From Liolophura sinensis (taxonomy: Eukaryota > Mollusca > Polyplacophora > Chitonida > Chitonidae): DNA of 64,000 nucleotides. Below the pieces are notes generated by a model. That model had not been told where the DNA came from. It saw only the letters and a program-made list of their open reading frames with translations, and made no database searches. Location: positions 3,288,001 through 3,352,000 of the forward strand of contig NC_088304.1 of the NCBI RefSeq assembly GCF_032854445.1, in the 5' to 3' direction. Shown piece after piece: positions 1 to 12,385 of the stretch (its first letter is position 1; every line of letters starts with the position of its first letter). A program made the position numbers and the translations under genes.

Positions 1-1683
<1,683 letters not shown>

Positions 1684-2095
1684 TTTTGCTTAGTAAAATG
1701 TAAAAGATAACCACACATTATTTTGCCTAGCAAAATGTGAAACATAACACAAATATTATTTTGCCTAGCAAAATGTGAAACATAACACAAATATTATTTT
1801 GCCTAGCAAAATGTGAAACATAACCACACATTATTTTGCCTAGCAAAATGTGAAACATAACCACAAATATTATTTTGCCTAGCAAAATGTGAAAAATAAC
1901 CACACATATTATTTTGCGTAGCAAATTTGAAACATAACCACACACATTATTTTTCTTGGCAGAATGTGAAATGTAACCCCACATATTATTTTTCTTGGCA
2001 AAATGTGAAACGTAACCACACATATTAGACTTGGCAACAGTGATACGTATAACCACACATGTTATTTAGCTTCGCAAAATCTGAATCGCAACCAT
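1684..2095. repeat. Minisatellite, 37-39 bp unit, about 10 copies
   Basis: Head-to-tail copies of a 37-39 bp unit are visible, most regular in 1720-1910 and decaying towards 2090. Each good unit carries the perfect inverted repeat ATTTTGC-CTA-GCAAAAT, with 7-bp arms and a 3-bp loop. The 109-codon minus-strand frame is a by-product of the repeat. Confidence 0.93.
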
Positions 2096-3349
2096 ACCAT
2101 GTGGCGGGGGATTAGCAGGGCGGTGGGTTGAGCAGTTAAAGCTGTACAATAAAGCTTTGCTCTGATGTTTTTATTTTTATGCAGTTTACACATTTAAGAA
2201 TTGGTTAGATTTAATGTTATTACATGATCAATCATGAAATGTGAAGGTATGCACTGTATGTATGGACAAGTTCGTCAGTATTATCACATACAATGTGCCC
2301 AAAAATGCGGCAAAACAATTTTTTTTTGCGGATGCATTGTATTGGTTGAAATTTATATTAAAAATTATGTATTGATTACAACAATAGCATACATAGAGGC
2401 TTTAAACATGTCCAAGAAATCAGGCACAAAAATGTCTGTGTTGAATTGGTTGAAATTTTGTTTATGCATCTTACTGGGAGTTGTTAGAAAGTTCAATCGC
2501 CGCACGATTGGACCAGCCTGTCATGATGAGGCACGGCCAGGTCTCTGACAGGATAATTAATTAGGTATGTCCATTAGAAACCTTCAGCTTGTCAGGTAAA
2601 AATGCCCTAATTAGTTGGGCTGGAATTTTGCCCTTTTAATCGTAAATTGTCGTATACATTCCCAATAGTTTAACTCGTTAGTAAAGGGGATTGTCAGTTT
2701 TAAGAGGGCTTGGCGTTAATCATCTCTCTGTCCGTTTCCGGAACAAGTTTGGGTGTATCTGTTTGTTAAAAGATCAAAAACAGTTTGAAGGCACTTCTGA
2801 AGAATCAACGACAACCCAATGTATTTCCCTGCTTTAGGTATATTGAGATTCTCTGATATTTCGACCTTTTGTGTTTCATTTATTTATACATCTTGTTGGT
2901 TGTGTTACCTTGTAGAATTCAGATGCCTAAAGTTATATAAAAAGAGTGAAACTTTCTCGTTGTTAATCACTGCATTCTGTGCTTTTAGTATCGTACCGTG
3001 AAGAGAAAAATGCGTGAATTTTGTATAGGCCAGTTTGCAATCTGGTCTTGAGTGAAGGAAAGATTCATATGTGGTAAACACGGCAAAAATATAGTTGTTG
3101 GCATTTCAAATATTACCATATCTCGGTCATCGATTTTCTTACAACATTTTCGCATTTTAATATCAGGTAATCAATAAAAGTATGTGAAAAATCTTTGATT
3201 TTATTCCAACTTCGGCCGAACTTCGTGTTTTCTAATCTTTTATTAAAATTTGTCTTCTCGTCTTAAAAACTGAACGCATTGTTGGCATACTATTTCTGTA
3301 TGATTCTGTAATGACATAAGCGAAGATTAATAAATCATCGTACGTGGAA
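2096..3349. other. AT-rich non-coding stretch
   Basis: I see no exon, RNA gene or recognisable repeat here. The 2234-2548 and 2819-3001 plus-strand frames are AT-rich chance ORFs without splice support. Confidence 0.4.
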
Positions 3350-3487
3350 AGGTTTTCCAGCAACCTACGGGTGGTCGGAGGTTTCCCCCAGGCTCTGCCC
3401 GCTTTCCTCCCACCATAATGCTGGCCGCCGTCGTGTAAGTGGAATATTCTTGGGTACGGCGTCAAATACCAATCAAATAAATAAATA
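3350..3487 (+). mobile_element. SINE-A copy, 5' truncated
   Basis: The copy matches the body and 3' domain of the main SINE of this window (SINE-A). It shows 'cagcaacct', 'ggtttccccc', 'ctcccaccataatgctgg', 'ttcttgggtacggcgt' and the tail 'caatcaaataaataaat'. The tRNA-like head is missing, as expected for incomplete reverse transcription. Confidence 0.88.
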
Positions 3488-4086
3488 TTAAATCATCCGA
3501 TTCGCTTTGACTTTGCGCTGTTTTAAATCTATGACTAAGTGCATGCATATACGCAATCAGCATCTTATATATCAGGCACACTTAGAGAAAGGTCTCTCGC
3601 AAAACACTTGCAACCGCTCCGCCAGCGAGGCCCCTGTATGGATCGTCTAACGTGAGGAATCACAACACTGATATACAGACTAGTGATGTGAAATCATCGT
3701 TTTGGCTCTCTTGGAATCCCGCGGCTCGGAACACAGGATTGACGATGACATTGGAGCTTGATAATGTACAGCCCTTTTGCTGGAGATATTTTACTCAAGA
3801 CATGGAAGCTGTTTTTCTTAGCGGGAGATCTTTGAGAGTGGAAAACTGCTTCTTCGCTTGTCTCTTTGATGTCGTGAGGCCAAAGAGAGAAAAGATACAT
3901 GTAACTTGTTAACCAATTAGTTGGTTGTTTTATAGATGCTCTTGGACAAGCTATTCAAAAGTATGCTTTCTCGTGCTTAAGTATTAACCATTGTTTGATA
4001 AAAGGTCGTCAATAAGAGCTGTTTCCAAGGAGCTAGTTGTCTGAGGTCACATAATGATGTATCCATTATACATGATTATCAGCATA
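3488..4086. other. Non-coding, nothing recognised
   Basis: No repeat or exon was recognised. Opposite-strand frames at 3652-3912 and 3694-3900 overlap each other and have no domain or splice support. Confidence 0.35.
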
Positions 4087-4152
4087 GAAAGTATAAAACC
4101 AGAGCAGCAACAAGACATGTTATACCTATAACCGGTGAAATCCGGTCTGTCA
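4087..4152 (+). repeat. Dispersed repeat R1, copy 1
   Basis: This sequence shares 'ccagagcagc' and 'ggtgaaatccggt'-like blocks, in the same order, with 33069-33130 and 48829-48900. It is a short interspersed repeat of unknown class. A SINE-A copy follows closely. Confidence 0.5.
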
Positions 4153-4204
4153 GTGTAGCTCACTTTTAGGGCAAAAGTTAGTTGGTGTATTAAGTTAGTT
4201 GGTG

Positions 4205-4425
4205 TATTCAACAACCTGTGAACGTCTCACCAATGCCCTCGCTGTGAGTCCAGTTCATGCTGGCTTCCTCTCCGGTCGTACTTGAGAAGGACTGCGAGAA
4301 ACCTGAGGATGATCATGGGTTTCCCCCGGGTCCTCTGTCCAGTTTCCTCCCATGCACCATTTTACTCCACGCCTTTGTATAAGCAAGGTGTAGAGCAACA
4401 CCAATCAAATAAATAAGTAGATGCC
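4205..4425 (+). mobile_element. SINE-A copy, diverged
   Basis: It has the recognisable order of SINE-A blocks: 'tctcaccaatgccctcgctg', 'catgctggcttcctctccgg', 'gggtttcccccgggt', 'gtttcctccca' and the end 'caacaccaatcaaataaat'. The upstream half of the tRNA-like head is missing or degraded. Confidence 0.85.
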
Positions 4426-4727
4426 TAATTTATCAGCCCTTGCTTAATGGAATCGCAGGTTGGAATCCAAGTCTAGCTGGGTCGACTTAATTCTGCTGTT
4501 AGATTAATTAATTTAGTTTATTTTTACGTCGAAAGTCCCTTGTGTTGTCCGTATATGAGGGGACCATTTCGCATCGCCAGTTCTCAGGCTGTAGGTGGGT
4601 GACATTAGAGATGAAGTGCATTCTCAGTAGATCCATATAATGTTGGGCAATATATAGACTCCATGGACAAATAGTCGTGTGCTGTTGAGAGAGTTGAGAC
4701 GTTGAGGTGTTTTCACAGTCCTATCCT
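4426..4727. other. Non-coding, nothing recognised
   Basis: No repeat or exon was recognised between two SINE-A copies. Confidence 0.35.
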
Positions 4728-4771
4728 GTACTTCTTCAGTGCGGCGTAAAACACCAATCAAATAAATAAAT
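4728..4771 (+). mobile_element. SINE-A 3' tail fragment
   Basis: Only the last roughly 40 bp of SINE-A is present: 'gtgcggcgtaaaacaccaat' followed by AAAT repeats. Tail-only copies occur several times in the window. Confidence 0.8.
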
Positions 4772-5689
4772 AATAAAACTGGGTTAATAGATTATGGATT
4801 ATGAACAGATTGATTTTATTACATTAAATTGTATGGCAGCCGAATGCATGGAGGACATCTTGATTTCCATCTCTTCATAAATAGCGATGGGTAGGTTGGT
4901 CAGCACGTGTGTTCCTGACAGGAATATCTAAAAAAAAAAAGAAAAAGAAAAAAAAAAGAAACAAGAAAAACTATTAAATAAAATTGTTCAAATTTGATAC
5001 ACACCTGTTACTATTATATTAATAATCTGACTTAACTGTGACAAGCATTGCTTGGCTTAATTCATTTTCGCCACGTATATTTTCCGGAGTTTGGAATTTT
5101 GGATTTGACTTGAGGTTGATATCATTGTTTCGTAAACACCTAGTGTATAATCTAGTTTTGGATATAAGTTGAGAATAATGTTGTGGAACTTTTAATGCCT
5201 GTTGCCAAACAACTTCCAAATTAACAGTTTAAAGCGTCTTATGTACAAGTCTTACTCAACCATGTTCGAAGATATACCGTATCCCTGTTTAAAGGGGTTG
5301 ATTTACGGGCAGATAATACAATTGCCTATGTACGATACGCACTCAGTATACAGGAAAATTGTGTGTTAAAAAATAGAACTACACATCACATCAATAATGG
5401 TACTGTGTGTGATATATGTAATGATATCTTGTCTGTCGAATGGTCTGCGCGTTATGTCCATCATATAGTACCAGCTATGAACATCATTAACGCTGTTAAT
5501 GACTTCGCCGAGCGTTGATCCGAGCTGTTGTTTACCGTGGGCGTTTGTACTCAAATTTGTCGCTGAGTTTTGTCACCACAGTTAATTTCTGTGTTTAATG
5601 AGTGTTGTATTCATCGGCTTTCACAGGTGCGAGTCTTTATGAAAAGTAAATATAGATGGTCGCATTTCGTGTGGGGTGTCTATCCATCA
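4772..5689. other. AT-rich non-coding, purine tract at 4931-4972
   Basis: A and AAG-rich homopurine sequence lies at 4931-4972. The rest shows no exon or repeat. The small minus-strand frames at 5019-5219 and 5366-5554 have no recognisable content. Confidence 0.4.
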
Positions 5690-6240
5690 ACCATCGGTTT
5701 TTCGCCAGGGGCTGTCAACCGGCGGACCCCGCGACAATAGCCGAGCTGTGAGAAGAGCAAAGGCAAAATGATAACCAAACTTCAGCGAAATTAATGTCGG
5801 AAAACGGATCTTCATTTACCTGCCGCTGACACCCGAGGGTTCATATTACTGCACAGAAACTGTAAACTTATTCGCTGCTCGAATCCGCGAAGGTTGGGCC
5901 CAGAGCAGCTTGCAGCTGCGATGGCCTCATTGCATGCCCGGATTAATTTCCCTTCGCTGTTCATTCACTCAGTCGCGATGAAAATCAGACTGGATCCAAA
6001 CTTTTCCCTCAGCTTCCCTCGGCATGCCCGGGTATCAATCAACAGCGCGCCGTGAAATAAAAGTTTCTCGTCAACATTTCCGCTAAAGTTCAAAAAAAGC
6101 AATATTGTGATAGGCAGTGGATCGGCAGTGTAACATTGCCTTTTTCCCAAGCCACACAACGGTTTTCGCTTCGCTCTCTGACACTAATGACGTGAAAGGC
6201 GACCTCTCACGGCGTAAGTTTCCATGCCCATCGTGACTGC
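5690..6240. promoter_or_regulatory. GC-richer unique island, possible regulatory element
   Basis: The block is visibly GC-richer than its flanks, has no repeat and no coding exon, and contains two copies of 'gcatgcccgg' (about 5933 and 6023). This fits a conserved non-coding element, but conservation cannot be tested here. Confidence 0.25.
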
Positions 6241-6701
6241 ATCACCACGTATATATATATTAATTCACCATTGGTCCTCACTGAGGTCCGTGTTTTGGGA
6301 TTGTTTTACTCATCTCCTCACCCCCGTTCAGGCGGTGTGGCAAATGAGCCTAGGATACGGCTCGGTTTACTCTTATTAAAGCTTCGACTCGGGTTCGTTT
6401 TGCCATTTAGCGTGAATACTAACCAAAGCCGTGTCAAACAACAAGTCATATCTTTAAAACCCGACGCCAGTCTGTCGTACGCATCGCTAACAGTAGGAGA
6501 TATTGCTATCATTATAGCCGTATTTTATTTAATGATGTGGAATATTACAAAACAAGTCTTGGCTGAACAACGAAGGCCAGTGTGTAGAGCAACAACTTAA
6601 AGAAACGCAAAAATAATTCTGCCTGCATAATTTTCTTCTTAAAAAATATAATTATACGCAGAATCGAAGGTCAAATTTAGCCTTGGTTGTCAACTGAACT
6701 C
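6241..6701. other. Non-coding, nothing recognised
   Basis: A short TA run (about 6249-6261) and overlapping chance ORFs on both strands are the only features. No splice-bounded exon is seen. Confidence 0.35.
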
Positions 6702-7230
6702 TTTCGATACAACATTTTTCTTGTCCGTACGACACTCCCATTTTCGATACGACACTCTCCTTGTCGGTATGACACTCCGCTTGTCGATACGACACCCTCC
6801 TTGTCAATACCATACTCCCCTAATCGATACGACGCTACCCTTGTCGATACCACACTCTCCTTGTTGATACCACACTCACCTTGTCGATACGACACTCTCC
6901 TTGTCGATACGACACTCTCCTTGTCGATACGACACCCTCCTTGTTGATACCACACTCTCCTTGTTGATACCACACTCTCCTTGTCGATACCACACTCCCC
7001 TTGTTGATACCACACTCTCCTTGTCGATACGACACTCTCCTTGTTGATACGACACTCTCCTTGTCGATACCACACTCTCCTTGTCGATACCACACTCTCC
7101 TTGTCGATACCACACTCCCCTTGTCGATACGATATTCCCTTTGTCGATACGACACTGCCCTTGTCGATATGACACTCCTCTTGTCGATATGACACTCCCA
7201 TTGTCGATATGGTACTCACATTGTCGGTAA
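6702..7230. repeat. Minisatellite, 20 bp unit, about 26 copies
   Basis: Copies of TTGTCGATACGACACTCTCC run head to tail with few substitutions. Each unit holds the hairpin TGTCG-ATA-CGACA. The consensus on the minus strand has no stop in any frame, and since 20 is not a multiple of 3 this gives several overlapping ORFs (up to 202 codons) that are not evidence of a gene. Confidence 0.96.
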
Positions 7231-7385
7231 GTCCATTTCGTTTTTCGTCACACGTTGGACTACTTTTATAAAACATTTTGCCCAATGATACAATTTACTT
7301 ACAAAACGCTGTCATCTGGTATTAAAACTCCAGTATGTAGATGGTGCATATATCGTGTCAAAGTTTGTGTGAAAACTCTTACGAA
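7231..7385. other. Short spacer
   Basis: Nothing was recognised between the 20-bp array and the SINE-B copy. Confidence 0.35.
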
Positions 7386-7746
7386 GATCGATGGCCTAAT
7401 GGTTAGATTGTCCGCCTTAAAGTCGAGATACCTGAGATCTAACCGTGGTCTGGTCATAAGACTTTGAAATAGACAGTACTCGTTGCTGCCTCGCTTGGCG
7501 CTCAGCACTGAGAGTTTAGTGCAAGGGAATATGATTGGTTGGCCCGGTGTCAATATATTGTGACAGGGCAGGATGTCATGTCTGGTGTCTTCGGCGTGAT
7601 ACTTCAGTGTCGGCAGGGTTTTGGAGACATGGACTCGCCCTGCCACAAGATACAGTATATGTACACACACCCAATGACTCCTCGGCCTCATATATGTCGG
7701 ATATATTCTTAAGTACGGGATAAAGACCTAAGCATTCACACACATA
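7386..7746 (+). mobile_element. SINE-B copy, near full length
   Basis: The head is tRNA-like, with an A-box region at 'tggcctaatggttaga' and a decayed B-box at 'gagatctaaccgtgg'. The body blocks 'ctgcctcgcttggcgctca', 'ggatgtcatgtctggtgtc' and 'catggactcgccctgccaca' recur at 15207-15435, 42075-42315 and 43305-43645. The region between the two GGTGTC motifs (7547-7590) matches the 51.6-52.7 kb minisatellite unit. Confidence 0.85.
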
Positions 7747-8054
7747 TAGAAAGTCTTAGGCATGGCATCGATTGATATAGTAGACCTGTTTGGATTTGGT
7801 AAAGGAGACTTGGCCACTGGCTAATATGCAGAGTGTGGTTTCGTCACAGTTTACTGATATCGTGTTGATTATCGTCAGGGTACATGTTTTACTGCAGTTA
7901 TTGTAGCTCTACTTTTTTGTGTATGTACGTTTAATGAATCGACCTATAACTCTTCAGTATCGATTCAGTTGTCAAACATAAGTTAATATTTGTGATTCAA
8001 CAGCTGTGGGACTCCATTCTGTAATACAAGACTTAAGGTCCTAAGTCGCCAGGC
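7747..8054. other. Non-coding, nothing recognised
   Basis: No exon or repeat was recognised. Confidence 0.35.
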
Positions 8055-8690
8055 ACATGTCACAATTCTAAAACAAGAGTGAAGGTTAGCTTATGATTCG
8101 GTTAGTGCAGGACACAATTCTATAACAAGAGTGAAGGTTAGCTTATGATTCGGTTAGTGCAGGACACAATTCTATAACAAGAGGGAAGGTTAGCTTATGA
8201 TTCGGTTAGTGCAGGACACAATTCTATAACAAGAATGAAAATTCACTTTTAAGTGGACCAGCTCACGATTCAATTCTATAACAGTAGTCATGGTTAACTT
8301 ATATGTTTACAACCATGTACATGACTCGGTTCTATAACAGTAGTCATGATTAAATTATATGTTTACAACCATGCACATGACTCAATTCTATAGCAAGAGA
8401 TAAGATTAACTTTTTAATCGACTCCATTCTTTAACAGACTATCATATGACTCAATTCTGTAAACAAAGGTAAGGTTAACTTATAAATCGATACGACCCAG
8501 TTCTTTAACAAAATTTAACAGTAACTTACCACATGACTCATTTCTATAACAAGTTAACTTATGCAGTGATTTCATCAGACAGGAAAACGACAGTCTGTGG
8601 GATTAAATTCTATCGCAGGAGTTAAGGTTAACTGATAAGTCGACTACCGCACGACTCAATTCTATAGGAAATTTTTCAGATTGGAGTTGT
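8055..8690. repeat. Minisatellite, 52 bp unit with degenerate copies
   Basis: Three near-identical 52-bp units begin with 'gacacaattctataacaaga' at 8111, 8163 and 8215. Around and beyond them, to about 8690, are diverged copies that keep 'caattctataac' and 'aggttaactt'. The homogeneous core inside a decayed array suggests a later re-expansion. Confidence 0.88.
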
Positions 8691-9466
8691 TGGCAGTAAT
8701 TGAGCACAGGAACACCATGTATATGTTCCACTCACGAAATATATAAATATATACGAACCAGGGATACCAGTTTGACACTAGGTATTGTGTGATCAGGTTA
8801 TATTCCGGCAATCGGATCATTAATCACTAATTATTTTTATCCAATCAACCAGTATTGTGACTCTCATCCTGCATATCTGGCAAAAATATTAATGACAGCA
8901 TCCCCGAACATCAATCAATCAGCCATAGAGCCATCGAACTGTTTACAGAGGGCGCTTTAAACGTAGCCCTCTGGCGGCTGTCTGCGAAGTTTCATGGCGT
9001 CGAGGACATAAGATGGATTCCTTGTCATCATATAAACTGTGCGTTTTGACGTCGATGGGTACCTGAACTATAGAAGAGTCATCAGTTCTATTTCTCTCAT
9101 TCGACACCAGCTCATGTACAGCGATCAAACGTTATTAATCATGTACTGACATTTAAGGAAAACTGATATTTCTGGAATGATAGATCTTGTGTCATAACCA
9201 TTTCTTGATAACGGATGTTTGGGAAATTTTATAACTTAACATGATGGTAAGTGGACGCCTAGAAGCCATCTGATATGACCAATGCAGAAACACATAAGTG
9301 ATCCATTTGGATTAAACAACATCGAATGATATCATATGGTAATCATTTATTGGTGTCTAATGTACACCACCAGATGTGTATCATAAACTGATTGTCACCA
9401 CCCTGATCTGAGGTGAAATGGTGTGTCCCTCCTCTTATTTTTTTGTTGTTTAGGCTTGCCTAAAGC
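8691..9466. other. Non-coding, nothing recognised
   Basis: No exon, RNA gene or clear repeat. A minus-strand 61-codon frame at 8943-9128 has no recognisable content. Confidence 0.35.
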
Positions 9467-9880
9467 CGTTTGTTTGTTTATTAATTTCAAAAAATATTTA
9501 TTGTTTTTTGGTCATGTCTGTTAAACTTATATATACTCAAATTTCTTTTTACCTTATCATACGGTTTTATGTGTGTGGGAAAACCGGTATCCAGTTTGAT
9601 GCGTGGGTAGAGGAACCGGGGTACCCGGAATAAATCACCGATTTTTGGCCCGTTACTGGCGCACTGTCCTACTTGTGATAAATCATATATTGATGGAAGA
9701 AAAGCGGCTCCAGCAATCTTGACACGACCCCCACAGATGACTCCCTGCGGACCGATTATTAGCACCATGGCTCCGAAGCAGGGGCACTTCCTCGTCCGAG
9801 AGTGGGATTGAACCCGCATCTCCTGATACTTAAGGATTAGAAGCCAAGCACCTTAGTCTGCGGTGACCCACTTCATCTGG
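9467..9880 (-). mobile_element. tRNA-derived SINE-like element
   Basis: On the minus strand the head near 9880-9790 contains GGGTTCAATCCCA, a good RNA polymerase III B-box. About 300 bp of body follows, and the end at 9467-9500 is AAT- and CAAA-rich. The 110-codon ORF inside it is incidental. It is not a working tRNA because no cloverleaf can be drawn. Confidence 0.55.
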
Positions 9881-10159
9881 CTGGTACTTTGTGCGCAGTC
9901 GAGTTGCCTTGAACCGTGAATAGCCCCTGGATATGTCAAGTGATCCTACGTGACAATTTGTTTGTATGCATATACAGGCTTATGTTAGATGTTCAGATTT
10001 TGTGGTGTTTGGTTTGAATGATATTTCAATGCTGAATGGCCAATCTTTACCTCACATTTTTGAGAAAAGCAAAATTGCCTACATTGTTTCATGTGATATA
10101 TCAAAAGGCAGAGAAACAGACATTTTTATGGTATATTTACTTCACGTGGGTTTCTTGCC
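9881..10159. other. Non-coding spacer
   Basis: No feature is supported. A 66-codon plus-strand frame at 9966-10166 runs into a SINE-A tail and is not considered a gene. Confidence 0.35.
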
Positions 10160-10233
10160 TTCATAATGGTGACCGCCGTCGTATAAATGAAATGTTCTTG
10201 AGTACGGTGTAAAACATCAATCCAGTAAATAAA
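10160..10233 (+). mobile_element. SINE-A 3' fragment
   Basis: It matches the last 70 bp of SINE-A: 'gaccgccgtcgtataaatga', 'ttcttgagtacggtgtaaaa' and an AAAT tail. Confidence 0.85.
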
Positions 10234-10261
10234 TAAAATAAACTTCACTGTGGATTCATGT

Positions 10262-10465
10262 GGTCAAAGAATATAGATCTCTTTACAACCCATAGATCTC
10301 AGACGAACGAGGGCCCGGGTTCGAATCCAGGAATTTTGTGAGGTACCTGGAAAAGGGTGGTCTTTTATTAACACTCCACGTTCCTCTATACCTATAGCAC
10401 TAACAGACAACCATGTAGGAGAAATATTCCTGAGTATGGCGTTAATCAACAATCAAATAAGCAAA
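10262..10465 (+). mobile_element. SINE-C copy
   Basis: A third tRNA-derived family. It has a consensus B-box, GGGTTCGAATCC at about 10319, and an end 'gagtatggcgttaatcaaca' that resembles the SINE-A 3' domain. Similar heads occur at 43.96 kb (plus) and 53.4 kb (minus). Confidence 0.6.
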
Positions 10466-10689
10466 ATGAAACAACTGTGCAATATTGTCTCATCTATCTG
10501 TCCCAGACATGTGCATGTGTGTAGTACACCAAAGTGCCGTTGTTGTATCATTGTGTGTTCAGTGAAGGCCTCTATTTCTGAAGACCATTATAGTATTGTT
10601 ATTGCTAGATATGCGCATGGTCCTGCGTCTCTATCAGCGTACTTTACTGACTTACTGTCTCATCCCAAGTAACCATAATTAGGTTATTC
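10466..10689. other. Non-coding spacer
   Basis: Nothing was recognised. The 78-codon frame at 10436-10672 begins inside the SINE-C tail. Confidence 0.35.
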
Positions 10690-12385
10690 ATTATTGCTCG
10701 TACAGGACCGAGCAAATCGTCATTGTAAAGGTAGGAATGATCAGTAGAATACATCGTACAGGACCGAACAAATCGTCATTGTAAAGGTAGGAATGAACAG
10801 TAGAATACATCGTACAGGACCGAACAAATCGTCATCGTAAAGACAGGAATAAACAGTAGAATACATCGTACAGGACCGAACAAATCGTCATTGTAAAGGT
10901 AGGAATGAACAGTAGAATACATCGTACAGGACCGAACAAATCGTCATAGCAAAGGTAGGAATGAACCGTAGAATACATCGTACAGGACCGAACAAATCGT
11001 CATCGTAAAGGACAGGAATAAACAGTAGAATACATCATACAGGACCGAACAAATCGTCATTGTAAAGGCAGGAATGAACAGTAGAATACATCGTACGGAC
11101 CGAACAAATCGTCATTGTAAAGGTAGGAATGAACAGTAGAATACATCTTACAGGACCGAGCAAATCGTCATTGTAAAGGTAGGAATGAACAGTAGAATAC
11201 ATCGTACAGGACCGAACAAATCGTCATGGCAAAGGTAGGAATGAACCGTAGAATACATCGTACAGGGACCGAGCAAATCGTCATCGCAAAGGTAGGAATG
11301 AACCGTAGAATACATCGTACAGGACCGAACAAATCGTCATCGTAAAGACAGGAATAAACAGTAGAATACATCGTACAGGACCGAACAAATCGTCATTGTA
11401 AAGGTAGGAATGAACAGTAGAATACATCATACAGGACCGAACAAATCGTCATTGTAAAGGTAGGAATGATCAGTAGAATACATCATACAGGACCGAACAA
11501 ATTGTCATCGCAAAGGCAGGAAATGAACAGTAGAATACACCAAACAGGGCCGAACAAATCGTCATCGCAAAGGCAGGAATGAACAGTCATACAGGACCGA
11601 ACAAATCGTCATGGCAAAGGCAGAAATGAACAGTAGAATACATCATACAGGACCGAACAAATCGTCATCGCAAAGGCAGGAATGAACAGAAGAATACATC
11701 GTACGGACCGAACAAATCGTCATTGTAAAGGTAGGAATGAGCATCTTACAGGACCGAGCAAATCGTCATTGTAAAGGCAGAATGAACAGTATAATACATC
11801 GTACGGGACCGAACAAATCGTCATGGCAAAGTAGGAATGAACAGTAGAATACATCGTGCGGGATCGAACAAATCGTCATTGTAAAGGTACGATATGACCA
11901 GTAGAATACATCGTACGGGACCGAACAAATCGTCATCGTAAAAGTAGGAATGAACCGTAGAATACATCATACAGGACCGAACAAAACGTCATTGTAAAGG
12001 TAGGAATGAACAGTAGAATACATCGTGCGGGATCGAACAAATCGTCATTGTAAAGGTAGGAATGAACAGTAGAATACATCATACAGGACCGAACAAATCG
12101 TCATTGTAAAGGTACGAATGAACAGTAGAATACATCATACAGGACCGAACAAATCGTTATCGCAAAGGTAGGAATGAACAGTAGAGTACATCGTACAGGA
12201 CCGAACAAATCGTCATCGCAAAGGCAGGAATGAACAGTAGAATACATCATACAGGACCGAATAAATCATCATCGTAAAGGTGGGGAATAAACAATAGAAA
12301 ACAAAACTTACGTCCGAATAAATCCGTCATCACGAAGGCAATAATGAACAACAGAATACAGAGCTTATAGGTTCGAATTACTTCA
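10690..12385. repeat. Minisatellite, 56 bp unit, about 30 copies (1.7 kb)
   Basis: Copies of 'ggaccgaacaaatcgtcat' recur every 56 bp, followed by 'aaaggtaggaatgaacag' and 'tagaatacatcgtaca'. Variants at a few positions (cattg, catcg, catgg) are interleaved, which suggests multi-unit duplication. The last two units (after 12250) are strongly decayed. There are no unique spacers between repeats, so this is not a CRISPR array. Confidence 0.97.

Noticed and set aside
6677-7285. 202-codon minus-strand ORF with 20-residue repeats
   Set aside because: Produced by a stop-free 20-bp minisatellite. Several frames are open at once, which is not coding behaviour.
10690-12385. CRISPR-like regular repeats
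   Set aside because: Units run head to tail without unique spacers, and the sequence is clearly from an animal.
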